From positions 69,401-133,400 of the forward strand of contig JAWKLR010000011.1 of the NCBI GenBank assembly GCA_041392625.1: 64,000 nt of DNA. The letters run 5' to 3'. The stretch's first letter is position 1, and the number at the start of each line of letters is the position of its first letter. The position numbers and the translations under genes are program-made. Source of the DNA: M3007 sp041392625. GTDB taxonomy: Bacteria > Bacteroidota > Bacteroidia > Chitinophagales > Saprospiraceae. Under the pieces are notes generated by a model, which searched no databases, was not told the origin of the DNA, and saw only the letters and a list, made by a program, of their open reading frames with translations. This document shows positions 1-8,901 of this stretch, in pieces.

Positions 1-1119
1 AGGGAATTGTGACATGGGGTACATACCCATTGCAGCAGCTACGAGCGGAACGTTGTCGACAATAGATGAAAGCAAACCAATCAAAATATTGATGACATAG
101 ATGTTTCCGAAGGTATTGTCGAGCGTGCGCGCAAGAAGGGCCAGGTGGCCAGAAGTTTGCAAAGATGCAACAGCAAGCAGGATACCGAGGAAGAACAGGA
201 TACTAGGTGTGTCGATACGCTGGAGTACAGCGGTCACAGAAAGTTCTTTACGAATTTCCCAATCTTTTCCTTTGTGCAAAATTTCAGTTACCAACCAAAG
301 TGTACCCAGCCCGAGCAAAATACCCATAAATGGAGGCAGGTGGGTCAGGTTCTTAAAGATTGGAACGAACAACAGGGCTCCTACACCAAGTCCAAAGATG
401 AGGTTTCGCTGACCAAGTGTTGTCAGGGATTCTTTCTCTTCTTCTGCTTCATCTGGCTTGAATACATTGCCTTTCAGGAAGAAAGAAGCAACGATCAAAG
501 GAATGAGGATACTTGCAAGAGATGGAAGGAATACTTTCATTACGATGTTTCCGGCAGTAACTTGTCCACCGATCCAGAGCATGATGGTGGTGATGTCACC
601 AATTGGCGACCAGGCGCCACCGGCATTCGCCGCAATGATAACAAAACCGGCCAGCAGCCAAACATCTTCTTTTTTAGTGACCAATTTCCGAATCAAGGCG
701 CTCATTACGATTGCTGTGGTAAGGTTATCCAAAGCCGCTGACATAAAGAATGATACCAGGGAAAGGATCCAAAGCAAACGCACCCGGTTTTCGGTTGTAA
801 TCCGGTCGGTAATAATGCGGAAGCCGTCGTGAGCGTCAACCAATTCAACAATGGTCATTGCTCCAAGAAGGAAAAACAGGATGCTACCAATTTCTCCCAG
901 GTGCTCCAACAGATGATGGTCGAGGAAGTGCGCATCGCGTATAGCCTCTGCCCCTTCAGCGGTTGCTGTCAATGGCATGGCATCCAGGCCAATCACCAAA
1001 GCAACCCAACATACGACACCAGTCAGGATTGCAGAAGCCGCCTTGTCGATGTGCAGCGGGTGTTCCAGGGCAATCATGAGGTAGCCTATGATAAATGCTA
1101 CAACAATAAGAATAGTCAT
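1..1119 (-). CDS. nhaD: Na+/H+ antiporter NhaD, 3' end cut by window edge
   Basis: The first 373 codons of an inner-membrane sodium:proton antiporter of the ion-transporter superfamily are visible; the C-terminus lies outside the window. The start ATG at 1119 gives a hydrophobic first helix (MTILIVVAFIIGYL). Family hallmarks are the two repeated Asp-Asn motifs in membrane segments, SAALDNLTTAIVM near residue 130 and SSIVDNVPLVAAAMGMY near residue 355, plus NAGGAWSPIGDITT between them. NhaD exchanges cytoplasmic Na+ for H+. Lying next to nqr and apbE, it probably shares the sodium circuit of Na+-NQR (inference from context). The family assignment is secure; ion specificity is not shown by sequence alone. 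Confidence 0.92.
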   Translation of the reverse strand, partial: MTILIVVAFIIGYLMIALEHPLHIDKAASAILTGVVCWVALVIGLDAMPLTATAEGAEAIRDAHFLDHHLLEHLGEIGSILFFLLGAMTIVELVDAHDGFRIITDRITTENRVRLLWILSLVSFFMSAALDNLTTAIVMSALIRKLVTKKEDVWLLAGFVIIAANAGGAWSPIGDITTIMLWIGGQVTAGNIVMKVFLPSLASILIPLIVASFFLKGNVFKPDEAEEEKESLTTLGQRNLIFGLGVGALLFVPIFKNLTHLPPFMGILLGLGTLWLVTEILHKGKDWEIRKELSVTAVLQRIDTPSILFFLGILLAVASLQTSGHLALLARTLDNTFGNIYVINILIGLLSSIVDNVPLVAAAMGMYPMSQFP

Positions 1120-1238
1120 AATAGTACAGGTATTTAAGTTGGCAAACGTTAGTAAGCAAAACACCCATAAACAGACTGAAATCCATCAGAAAAAAATGGA
1201 GCATATCAATGGGTAGTATGCCGTTGAAAATTGCGGGC

Positions 1239-1246
1239 CAAAGATA
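1239..1246 (-). promoter_or_regulatory. Possible -7 element for nhaD
   Basis: On the minus strand this reads TATCTTTG, a full match to the Bacteroidota -7 consensus TAnnTTTG, about 120 bases before the nhaD start. No clear -33 TTTG is found at the expected spacing. The 1120-1527 interval otherwise holds no gene that I can see. Confidence 0.35.
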
Positions 1247-1438
1247 TTTAATTAATCGTGGCCCTGTTGCTTTGTATGGATTAATTTTTTGGGTTCAGGT
1301 AGCAAAAAACGCCATTTTGCACATGGAACGACACAACAAAGTGGCTGTAGACTTGTTCTAATTTTCAAGCCGTTTCAAATCTCAAATTCTCCGACAAACT
1401 CCTTTGTCTGCTTGAATGCCGGATTTGTTTCGGTTCTG

Positions 1439-1469
1439 TTTGTTTTAAATAAAATGCACCGTAAATTTG
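1439..1469 (+). promoter_or_regulatory. Bacteroidota-type promoter for the NqrM-like gene
   Basis: TTTG at 1439-1442, then exactly 19 bases, then TAAATTTG at 1462-1469. This matches the primary sigma factor consensus of Bacteroidota (TTTG-N19-TAnnTTTG). Transcription should start near 1476, about 50 bases before the ATG at 1528. Confidence 0.7.
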
Positions 1470-1527
1470 CGGTCTCAAGGAATGCTTCCTTTTGAAGACA
1501 TTCCCTCATTCAATCAATGCTCAGGCT

Positions 1528-1725
1528 ATGTACACTGTAATTTTGCTTTCTATCGGTTTGGTTTTCATCGCATTTTTGATGTTCAGCCTCCGAATTTTGT
1601 TGGTTAAAAACGGCACGTTCCGCGGGACCTGTGCCAACAACAACCCCATGTTGGTGAAAGAAGGTGCTACCTGCGGCGTTTGCGGCCGTAAGCCTGGCGA
1701 AGAGTGTGCCGATAACAAGGCTTAG
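1528..1725 (+). CDS. Small Cys4 membrane protein, NqrM-like candidate
   Basis: A 65-residue protein with one N-terminal membrane helix (about residues 3-25), a short basic linker, and a cytoplasmic-looking tail with four cysteines in the pattern FRGTC-x12-C-x2-C-x7-C. NqrM of proteobacteria, which supplies the iron centre between NqrD and NqrE, has the same design: one helix followed by a short tail with four conserved Cys. It converges on apbE, the last gene of the nqr operon, which supports a role in Na+-NQR assembly; that role is inference. An upstream in-frame ATG at 1492 would add 12 polar residues and is less likely, because the helix would no longer be N-terminal. It has its own strong promoter. 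Confidence 0.75.
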   Translation: MYTVILLSIGLVFIAFLMFSLRILLVKNGTFRGTCANNNPMLVKEGATCGVCGRKPGEECADNKA

Positions 1726-1847
1726 AGCCTGTTTGGGAATTTGTGTTTGGGTTGCAACCGGAAATTTTGTTTTACTCTTCGTTAAAATTTTCGCCGTAGA
1801 ACCCGATTCCTGTATAAAATAAGTTGGTAAAATTGCTTTAAGAGGCT

Positions 1848-1863
1848 GTGCTCAATTGAGCAC
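1848..1863. terminator. 16-bp perfect palindrome between convergent genes
   Basis: GTGCTCAATTGAGCAC is perfectly self-complementary and lies between the NqrM-like gene and apbE, which converge. It could form a small hairpin (GTGCTC, AATT loop, GAGCAC) at both transcript ends. The U-tract is weak, so terminator function is only a suggestion. Confidence 0.35.
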
Positions 1864-1883
1864 TCAGCACATGCATTTGTATT

Positions 1884-2912
1884 CTATTCAACTTCCTGGA
1901 GCAGGCGTTGAAAGCCCTCTGTTGTTGCAACCTGAAGCTGGTTGCTGGAGTCGGCATATATGCAGTATACATCCATGCCTTTTTGTGCTGCGAGTTTCAT
2001 TGTTTGGTCGAGGCCCATAACCAAAAAAGCAGTTGCATATGCGTCTGCATCCATGCAGTTGTCTGCGAGCACCGAAACGCTCAACAGGCTGTGTTCTACC
2101 GGGTATCCTGAGATCGGGTTAATTGCATGGCTGTACTTGTGCCCGTCTCGCTCAATGAATTTTCGGTAACTACCGGATGTTGCCAGCGAACGGTCACTGA
2201 GACCTACCACAGTTTGTAGCGTACGCGGTGCATCTGGCTCGACGGGCTTGTCAATCCCAATTTGCCAGGGAGTTTCCGAGGCGTTTAGGCCTGCAGTGCG
2301 CACCTCACCGCCAATTTCTACCATGTATCGTTCTACCCCTTTGCTTTCGAGAAATTCGGCCATTACATCGACTGTATAGCCCTGTGCAATGGCATTCATG
2401 TCAACTTGCATTGCGGGGTTGGATTTTACCAGTTTACCTTCTACCAACTGGATTTTTTCATACCCTATAAGTTGCTGAAGACTATCAACCATGGCCGAGT
2501 CTGGCGGAGGCAAATTTTTCTTAAATGAAAAACCCCAGGCGCGCACGAGCGGGCCAACTGAGATATCAAAAATGCCTTTGGTATCTTCAGAAATTGCATG
2601 GGCGCGTTCGAATACCCGAATGAAGTGTACATCAGCCTGGGCAGGCAAATTGGCATTGAATGCAGTAATAATGGAAGCGGTATCCCAGGTAGACATGCTG
2701 TGGTCTACTGCACGGAATAAACTATCAACTTCCTTGGAAAAATCTCTTGATTTTGAATCAAGGTAGCGGATAGAAAAGGTAGTGCCCTGGGCTTTGCCCT
2801 CCAACTGAATGAATGCGTCCTGTGGTGAGTCACAGGATTCAAACAGCAGGCTGCAAAGTCCAAGGCACCATATGCTGCTTGTGAAAAGGATATTCAACAA
2901 GCTTTTGTTCAT
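1884..2912 (-). CDS. apbE: FAD:protein FMN transferase ApbE (lipoprotein)
   Basis: 342 residues, usual for ApbE. It transfers FMN from FAD to a Thr in target proteins, here very probably NqrB and NqrC, which carry SGAT/SGGT acceptor motifs in the same operon. The start at 2912 is chosen because it gives a lipoprotein signal peptide (MNKSLLNILF...LLFESC) and lies 13 bases after nqrF; a longer frame back to 2972 would overlap nqrF. Family motifs seen: GTTFSIRY near the mature N-terminus, MSTWDTASIITAFN, FDISVGPLVRAWGF, DMNAIAQGYTVD, MVEIGGEVRTAG and ATSGSYRKF. The protein acts on the periplasmic face, anchored by lipid. It is the last gene of the nqr operon. Confidence 0.95.
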   Translation of the reverse strand: MNKSLLNILFTSSIWCLGLCSLLFESCDSPQDAFIQLEGKAQGTTFSIRYLDSKSRDFSKEVDSLFRAVDHSMSTWDTASIITAFNANLPAQADVHFIRVFERAHAISEDTKGIFDISVGPLVRAWGFSFKKNLPPPDSAMVDSLQQLIGYEKIQLVEGKLVKSNPAMQVDMNAIAQGYTVDVMAEFLESKGVERYMVEIGGEVRTAGLNASETPWQIGIDKPVEPDAPRTLQTVVGLSDRSLATSGSYRKFIERDGHKYSHAINPISGYPVEHSLLSVSVLADNCMDADAYATAFLVMGLDQTMKLAAQKGMDVYCIYADSSNQLQVATTEGFQRLLQEVE

Positions 2913-2925
2913 TTCGATCTTGCTA

Positions 2926-4176
2926 TTAGCTACCGAAGTCGTCGAATGCAATTTTCTCTGGTGGAACGCCAAGGCTGTCCAGCATGTTTCCTACCGCATC
3001 AAGCATGAGCGGTGGTCCACAGAGGTAGTATTCGATTTCTTCTGGTTCTTCGTGTTTGCTTAGGTAGTTGTCCAGAACAACTTTGTGGATAAATCCTACA
3101 GGTCCATCCCAGTTATCTTCCGGCAATGGCTCAGAAAGTGCAATGTGGAATGAGAAGTTCGGGAATTCTTTTTCAATTGCGCGGAAATGGTCTTCGTAGA
3201 AGATTTCACGCTTGCTACGTGCTCCGTACCAGTAAGAAACCTTACGGCCTGTTTTCAGAGTATGGAACAGGTGGAACACCTGAGAACGCAATGGAGCCAT
3301 ACCGGCACCACCACCAATGTATACCATTTCGCAATCGGTATCCTTAATATGGAATTCACCGTAAGGACCGGAGATGGTTACCTTGTCACCAGGTTTGCGT
3401 GAGAATACAAAAGAAGAACACAAACCAGGATTTACGTCCATCCAGGTATTCTTTGCACGATCCCAAGGTGGGGTGGCAATACGGATGTTGAGCATGATGA
3501 TATTGCCCTCAGCCGGGTGGTTGGCCATAGAATACGCACGGAATACCGGCTCATCAATAACCGTTTTCAAATCCCAGATATTGAATTTGTCGTAGTCGTC
3601 GCGGTACTCGTCATCAATTTTGTACAAATCTGTTTTAAAATTGATCACGCCTTCCGGCACGTCTACCTGGATGTAGTCACCAGAACGGAATTTCAGCGAT
3701 TCACCTTCAGGAAGTTTTACAACAAACTCCTTGATAAAGGTAGAAACGTTGTCATTGGAAACAACTTCGCATTCCCATTTCTTAACGCCAAACACCTCAT
3801 CTGGAACCTGAATTTCCATGTCTTCTTTAACCTTTACCTGACAAGCAAGACGCTCTTTTTCAGCAACTTCCTTGCGGTTAAGGTGGTTGGTTTCTGTTGG
3901 AAGTGCATCACCACCACCAGAAAACACCTTACAGCGACACATGGCACAGGTACCACCACCACCGCATGCGGAGGCGAGGTAAATGTCATTATCAGACAAT
4001 ACGGAAAGCAGGGTCGCCCCAGGCTTTACGATCAGTGGTTCTTCTGTTTTGCCATTGATCACGATGGATACATCCTTCTGAGGAAGGAGTTTGGCTTTGG
4101 CCGTCAGAATCAGGAAGACCAAAAGAAGAATGATAAATATAAAAACGACTATACTACTCGTTAGAACCGGAATCAT
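2926..4176 (-). CDS. nqrF: Na+-NQR subunit F (NADH dehydrogenase, 2Fe-2S/FAD)
   Basis: 416 residues. NqrF takes electrons from NADH through FAD to a 2Fe-2S cluster and into the sodium pump. One N-terminal membrane helix (about 7-27) is followed by a ferredoxin domain with cluster ligands C71, C77, C80 and C112 (CGGGGTCAMC ... C). Then comes a ferredoxin-reductase module with the FAD motif RAYSMANHP near residue 213 and the NADH-binding GGGAGMAPLRSQ and CGPPLM motifs. The C-terminus DDFGS is family-typical. It is the sixth gene of nqrABCDEF, 30 bases after nqrE. No missing residues were noted. Confidence 0.97.
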   Translation of the reverse strand: MIPVLTSSIVVFIFIILLLVFLILTAKAKLLPQKDVSIVINGKTEEPLIVKPGATLLSVLSDNDIYLASACGGGGTCAMCRCKVFSGGGDALPTETNHLNRKEVAEKERLACQVKVKEDMEIQVPDEVFGVKKWECEVVSNDNVSTFIKEFVVKLPEGESLKFRSGDYIQVDVPEGVINFKTDLYKIDDEYRDDYDKFNIWDLKTVIDEPVFRAYSMANHPAEGNIIMLNIRIATPPWDRAKNTWMDVNPGLCSSFVFSRKPGDKVTISGPYGEFHIKDTDCEMVYIGGGAGMAPLRSQVFHLFHTLKTGRKVSYWYGARSKREIFYEDHFRAIEKEFPNFSFHIALSEPLPEDNWDGPVGFIHKVVLDNYLSKHEEPEEIEYYLCGPPLMLDAVGNMLDSLGVPPEKIAFDDFGS

Positions 4177-4206
4177 AACCGAAAGTTACGAGGTGAAAAA
4201 ATTGGG

Positions 4207-4821
4207 TTATAGTTGAATACCTGAGAAACTCAGGAAGGCCATTCCCATCAACCCTGTGATGATCATAGCGATGCCCAGTCCCTGCAACGGGGCCGGAATA
4301 TTGGAATAGCGCAAACGTTCCCGAATGGCTGCAAGCAATACGATGGCCAGGAAGAAACCAATTCCGGATCCAACGGAGAAAACTGCCGTTTCAGAAAAGT
4401 TGTATTCACGTTCCTGCATAAACAGGGAAGTTCCAAGAATGGAACAGTTTACTGTAATCAGTGGGAGGAAAATACCCAATGCGCTGTACAGCGCAGGAGC
4501 GAATTTTTCTACTACCATTTCTACCAACTGCACAGCCCCGGCGATTGTCGAGATGAACAGAATGAACGAAAGGAAGGTAAGGTCTACGGTAGCCAACGAA
4601 GGGCTGATCCATGCCAAAGCACCTTCTTTCAACATGTAGGTGATGATCAGGTAGTTAAGCGGAGTGGTCAGCACCATCACGAAGATAACCGCAAGGCCCA
4701 GACCAAATGCTGTTTTCAGTTTCTTGGAAACAGCGAGGAAAGAACACATTCCGAGGAAGAACGCAAAAACCACGTTTTCCACGAAAATGGACTTGATGAA
4801 AATGTTGATCAAATTTTCCAT
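4207..4821 (-). CDS. nqrE: Na+-NQR subunit E
   Basis: 204 residues, an integral membrane subunit with about six helices. NqrE and NqrD are inverted-topology homologues that together hold an iron centre between four conserved cysteines in mid-membrane. Here C26 (FLGMCSFLA) and the later ITVNCSILG motif are present. It sits 11 bases after nqrD and 30 bases before nqrF, so it is co-translated in the nqr operon. Confidence 0.97.
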   Translation of the reverse strand: MENLINIFIKSIFVENVVFAFFLGMCSFLAVSKKLKTAFGLGLAVIFVMVLTTPLNYLIITYMLKEGALAWISPSLATVDLTFLSFILFISTIAGAVQLVEMVVEKFAPALYSALGIFLPLITVNCSILGTSLFMQEREYNFSETAVFSVGSGIGFFLAIVLLAAIRERLRYSNIPAPLQGLGIAMIITGLMGMAFLSFSGIQL

Positions 4822-4832
4822 GAAAAAAGTTT

Positions 4833-5504
4833 TTACGATACGTTATTCAATTTAGGATTGCGTCCGCGCTGCCACCAGATATACAAACCGATGAGGAACA
4901 GAGCAGATGGAGGCAATACCATCAAGCCGTTGTTGACATAGCCCATGTCGTATGCCCACTGTGGAATAACCTGGAATCCGAGCAATTTACCGGCACCTAG
5001 CAGTTCGCGGAAAGCGGCTACTGTAACCAGAATCACACCGTAACCCAGACCGTTACCGATTCCATCGAGGAAAGAAGGCCATGGTTTTTGTCCCAACGCA
5101 AAGGCCTCCAAACGACCCATGATGATGCAGTTGGTGATAATCAGACCTACATAAACCGAAAGTTTCTTACTGACATCGAACATGTAGGCTTTCAATACCT
5201 GGTCAACGATTGTTACCAACAATGCAACAACAATCAGCTGGACAATAATACGTACCCGTGTAGGAATGGTATTCCGGATCAGGGAAACGATCAGGTTTGA
5301 AAATGCTGTTACGAAAATAACCCCCATGGTCATGATGAGCGCAGGCTTAACCTGTACTGTAACGGCGAGGGCAGAACAGATACCCAAGACCTGTACGGTA
5401 ACCGGGTTGGTATCATCCAGAGGATCCCGGAGGGTCCGCAGGTTCTTTTTAGAAAAGAGTGGCTCCCGCTTTTGAGGAGGAGCAGCGGTTTCTACATTGC
5501 TCAT
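4833..5504 (-). CDS. nqrD: Na+-NQR subunit D
   Basis: 223 residues with about six membrane helices. The conserved cysteines for the intramembrane iron centre are visible as C43 (LGICSALAV) and in ITNCIIMGR. The start codon overlaps the nqrC stop by one base (TAATG), indicating translational coupling. The N-terminal 30 residues are hydrophilic, longer than in many proteobacterial NqrD. Confidence 0.97.
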   Translation of the reverse strand: MSNVETAAPPQKREPLFSKKNLRTLRDPLDDTNPVTVQVLGICSALAVTVQVKPALIMTMGVIFVTAFSNLIVSLIRNTIPTRVRIIVQLIVVALLVTIVDQVLKAYMFDVSKKLSVYVGLIITNCIIMGRLEAFALGQKPWPSFLDGIGNGLGYGVILVTVAAFRELLGAGKLLGFQVIPQWAYDMGYVNNGLMVLPPSALFLIGLYIWWQRGRNPKLNNVS

Positions 5505-6214
5505 TATTCAGCAGATTTTTGTTTTTCGAAATAGGTTAGGTACGGCTTAACACAGTCCATCAACATGGCATCGGTGCCACGGGATGTAATGGTTCCACCA
5601 GAAATACCATCCACACGGTGCGCCTCACCTCCATCGAATTTTTCGGAAGGCTTCAAAACACGTACTGAAACAAATGCTCCGGAATCATCCAGGATTTTTT
5701 TACCCTGAAACTGTTCCTGGAAATATTTTTCAGCAATCTCAGCACCCAGACCCGGAGTCTCCCCTTTGTGGTCAAAGTTTGAGCCATACACGGTATTGAA
5801 ATCGTCTTCGATGGACAGGTAGCCCCAAATTGGGCCCCAAAGACCAACGCCCCACATGGGAACGATGTAACATTTTTTGCCGTCATCAGCAGTGAAGACG
5901 TACAAAGGAAGGCGGCGCTCGCCGTAAGGCTTTGCCACTTCTTTTTTCATGATTACATCGCTCACGTCAACGCCCTCAATCACTTCGCCCTGGTCGTTAA
6001 TAACCATGGAAACGATGTGGTCAGAATAGGTCTGCTCGATCTTGTTTTGATCGGCCAGATCCAGACGCACAGAGCGCAGAATGTTCTTCTTGTTATCCAA
6101 GGCAACATTGTACTCCTGCTTGGGCTTCAACGTTTCGGATGTAAATGCCAGTACGATCGCGGTAATCACAGAGATACCTGCGGCGTATACGAAGGTATAA
6201 AAATTACTATGCAC
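5504..6214 (-). CDS. nqrC: Na+-NQR subunit C (covalent FMN)
   Basis: 236 residues: one N-terminal membrane helix, then a periplasmic FMN-binding domain. The acceptor for covalent FMN is T208 in the motif D-G-I-S-G-G-T-I-T-S (D202-S210), a variant of the usual SGAT in which Ala is replaced by Gly. ApbE, encoded at the end of the same operon, should attach the FMN. The gene overlaps nqrB by 8 bases and nqrD by 1 base. Confidence 0.97.
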   Translation of the reverse strand: MHSNFYTFVYAAGISVITAIVLAFTSETLKPKQEYNVALDNKKNILRSVRLDLADQNKIEQTYSDHIVSMVINDQGEVIEGVDVSDVIMKKEVAKPYGERRLPLYVFTADDGKKCYIVPMWGVGLWGPIWGYLSIEDDFNTVYGSNFDHKGETPGLGAEIAEKYFQEQFQGKKILDDSGAFVSVRVLKPSEKFDGGEAHRVDGISGGTITSRGTDAMLMDCVKPYLTYFEKQKSAE

Positions 6215-7364
6215 GCTTCAAACGGGATTTAATGTGTTGATTGAGAACAATTTCGTCGATCAATGGCGCAAAGACATTCATCAGCAGGATGCTAAGCATC
6301 ATTGCTTCCGGATATGCCGGGTTGAATACACGCAAAATGACCGTAAAGCCTCCGATGAGAAGGCCGTAAATGTATTTTCCTGTATTGGTATGAGAGGCTG
6401 TAACCGGGTCGGTTGCCATAAACACAGCACCAAATGCAAAACCACCCATCAACCAGTGGTAATGTGCTGGTGTGTGCATTGCATGCAACAGGTTGTCAGC
6501 AGGAGCCAATACATTGAAAAGCAGACCCATGAGGTATCCGCCTACAAAGACAGAAACAATAACCCGCCAGCTTCCGACACCACTGATAACCAGAATGAGT
6601 GCGCCAATCAAACAGGCCAACACGCTGGTTTCACCAATGGAGCCTTGCTCAAATCCGAAAAACATATCTGAGGCCGAAGGGAGGGCCGTATAATCGGTGT
6701 CAAATGTAACCAGGTTGGTTGCACCTGACCAGCCATCCAGGATGGCATGTCCTGCTTCGGGAGTCAAATCTGTCCAGATTTCACCAGACATAAACGCCGG
6801 GAAAGCAAAGAAGAGAAATGCACGAGCAAGCAAGGCTGGGTTCATAAAGTTCATACCCGTTCCACCGAAGATTTCTTTACCGATCAGGGTACAGAAGATG
6901 GCAGCAAGCGCAACCATCCACAGAGGAACAGTTACAGGCATGATAAGAGGAATCAACATTCCCGTAACAAGGTAGCCCTCGTTAACAGAGTGCTTGTTGC
7001 TGACCGCAAATGCGAATTCAACACCAAGACCTACTGCATAGGAAACGATGATGATTGGAAGTACCTTCCAAAAGCCAAACATGAAGGCTTGCATGGTTGT
7101 GTATTCCATGCCAAAAGCCATATAGTGCTGGGCACCCGTATTCCACATCCCCCACAACAAACACGGAACCATTGCGAGAACAACGGTGATCATGGTCCGT
7201 TTCAAGTCCATGGCGTCACGCACGTGAACACCCTGGGTTGTTGTGTGGTTTGGTACAAATAAAAAGGTCTCGAACGCATCGTAAGCCGGATAAAGTTTCT
7301 CCAGTTTACCGCCCTTTTCAAAATGTGGCTTTACGGAATCTAGTAAGCGTCTGAACAACTGCAT
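6207..7364 (-). CDS. nqrB: Na+-NQR subunit B (covalent FMN, riboflavin)
   Basis: 385 residues, a multi-spanning membrane subunit forming the sodium and quinone path with NqrA. The flavinylation site is T216 within D210-G-W-S-G-A-T. The family segment GGTGMNFMNPALLARAF and the C-terminal ATDPVTASHTNTGKYIYG are intact. It lies 27 bases after nqrA and its 3' end overlaps nqrC. Confidence 0.97.
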   Translation of the reverse strand: MQLFRRLLDSVKPHFEKGGKLEKLYPAYDAFETFLFVPNHTTTQGVHVRDAMDLKRTMITVVLAMVPCLLWGMWNTGAQHYMAFGMEYTTMQAFMFGFWKVLPIIIVSYAVGLGVEFAFAVSNKHSVNEGYLVTGMLIPLIMPVTVPLWMVALAAIFCTLIGKEIFGGTGMNFMNPALLARAFLFFAFPAFMSGEIWTDLTPEAGHAILDGWSGATNLVTFDTDYTALPSASDMFFGFEQGSIGETSVLACLIGALILVISGVGSWRVIVSVFVGGYLMGLLFNVLAPADNLLHAMHTPAHYHWLMGGFAFGAVFMATDPVTASHTNTGKYIYGLLIGGFTVILRVFNPAYPEAMMLSILLMNVFAPLIDEIVLNQHIKSRLKRA

Positions 7365-7391
7365 AAGTACGCCGTATGTGTTTAGTTGGCC

Positions 7392-8753
7392 TTAAGCTTC
7401 GGTACGCATGTACTCCAAGCCTTCGGTAATGATTTGTTGAACGTCAATTTTAGATGTGCAAACGAATTCGCACAAAGCGAGGTCTTCTTCAATCACCTCG
7501 TAGATCCCCAGTTGCTCCATGCGCTCCACATCGCGGGCCATGATGCTCTTCAAAAGAAATACCGGGTAAATATTCATGGGCAAAACTTGCTCGTATTGAT
7601 TGGTCATTACAAAATTCCGCTCTTCACCGTGCAAATTAGTATCCAGGTTGTACTTTTTGTTTTTGTTCAACCAGGAGAAAAATGTGCGGGAAAGGCTGAG
7701 CTTGTCGAAGCCAGGCATCAACCAGCCAAGGAATTCGTAGTGGTTTCCTTCCGGAATAACCGTTACCTGATTGCAGTAGAAGGAAAGAAAATCTTCCTTG
7801 GAAGATTTGGCTCCAGTAAGGATATTGCCCTGAATAATGCGGCAATTGTCATCCTTAATCTGATCATTCAGGAAAGTAGAAAGTTGCTGACCGCAAATCA
7901 TGCGGTAGTATTTTGGTTCATTCAGGCAAGAACCTGCAGCGGCAACAACTCGTGTTGGGTTGTAGTGCCCCTCGGTGAAGAGGCGGCCAATGATTACAAC
8001 ATCCTGTGGAGCGGCAGTCCAAACCGTTTCACCTGAACCTACCGGATCGGTATGGTGAATCTGGATACCTACGTTACCGGCAGGGTGTGGTCCGTTAAAA
8101 GTATGAACCGTAACACCACTCATTTCAGAAGCACCTGGAACAGTTTGTCCAGGACGAACACCCAAATTGAGTTTGTTGCCGGAAAGCACGCGGAGTACTT
8201 CCAAACCAGCACGGAAATTATCGGCCTCGTTAGAAAGCACGTAATCCATGTCTGGTGCAAGTGGTGAAGAATCAAAACAGGAAACGTAAATTGCTTTTGG
8301 CTCATCCTGCGGATTTGCAATAACTCCGTATGGACGCTGGCGGAGGTAGTTCCAGGCACCGCTTTCGAGCAAACGCTCGATGATAGCACCCCGATCCATT
8401 TTTGAAGGATCGCTTTTGCCATAATCTACATACTTCACATTGCTCTTGTCGGGAAGAATACGCACTTCCAGAATGCGGCGTTTTTCTCCACGAACAATAT
8501 CAACGATTTCTCCGCTGACAGGTGCAGGAAATTTCAGTTCTTCCCGGTTTTTATCAAAAAACACAGGCTGACCAGCCTGAACCTCATCCCCAACTTTAAC
8601 CAACAGTTTGGGGACAACTCCCCGGAAATCACTGGGCTTAACGGCTACCAGGTCCGAAACGGGAAGGTCAACGCATTGAGCTGCAGCAGCTCCGATTAAT
8701 TTGATGTCGTATCCGCGGTTGATGCGAACGTTGCGACCATTAGACATAAGCAT
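7392..8753 (-). CDS. nqrA: Na+-NQR subunit A (quinone-binding)
   Basis: 453 residues, a peripheral cytoplasmic subunit that contributes to ubiquinone or menaquinone binding. The N-terminus (RINRGYDIKLIGAA) and the internal barrel-sandwich segment around KVGDEVQAGQPVFFDK are characteristic. Met3 at 8747 is an equally good start. It is the first gene of nqrABCDEF-apbE, the only energy-conserving NADH dehydrogenase visible in the window. Confidence 0.96.
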   Translation of the reverse strand: MLMSNGRNVRINRGYDIKLIGAAAAQCVDLPVSDLVAVKPSDFRGVVPKLLVKVGDEVQAGQPVFFDKNREELKFPAPVSGEIVDIVRGEKRRILEVRILPDKSNVKYVDYGKSDPSKMDRGAIIERLLESGAWNYLRQRPYGVIANPQDEPKAIYVSCFDSSPLAPDMDYVLSNEADNFRAGLEVLRVLSGNKLNLGVRPGQTVPGASEMSGVTVHTFNGPHPAGNVGIQIHHTDPVGSGETVWTAAPQDVVIIGRLFTEGHYNPTRVVAAAGSCLNEPKYYRMICGQQLSTFLNDQIKDDNCRIIQGNILTGAKSSKEDFLSFYCNQVTVIPEGNHYEFLGWLMPGFDKLSLSRTFFSWLNKNKKYNLDTNLHGEERNFVMTNQYEQVLPMNIYPVFLLKSIMARDVERMEQLGIYEVIEEDLALCEFVCTSKIDVQQIITEGLEYMRTEA

Positions 8754-8816
8754 TTAAATTTGGCGCAAAAGAATGAAACTATGCAGTAATTTCCAACATA
8801 ATTTCCAGGAAAAATG

Positions 8817-8824
8817 CAAAACTA
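8817..8824 (-). promoter_or_regulatory. Possible -7 element for the nqr operon
   Basis: TAGTTTTG on the minus strand matches TAnnTTTG and lies about 65 bases before nqrA. I could not find a TTTG at the expected -33 distance, so the core promoter is partial. Confidence 0.4.
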
Positions 8825-8901
8825 GCTATTCAATTAATCATTATAGCCGATTGCCACTGCTTTTCATCTTATTTATACTGAATATAATTAAGAAATTTAC
8901 G

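Noticed and set aside
3517..4164. Plus-strand frame of 215 codons opposite nqrF
   Set aside because: Antisense shadow of a well-conserved NqrF.
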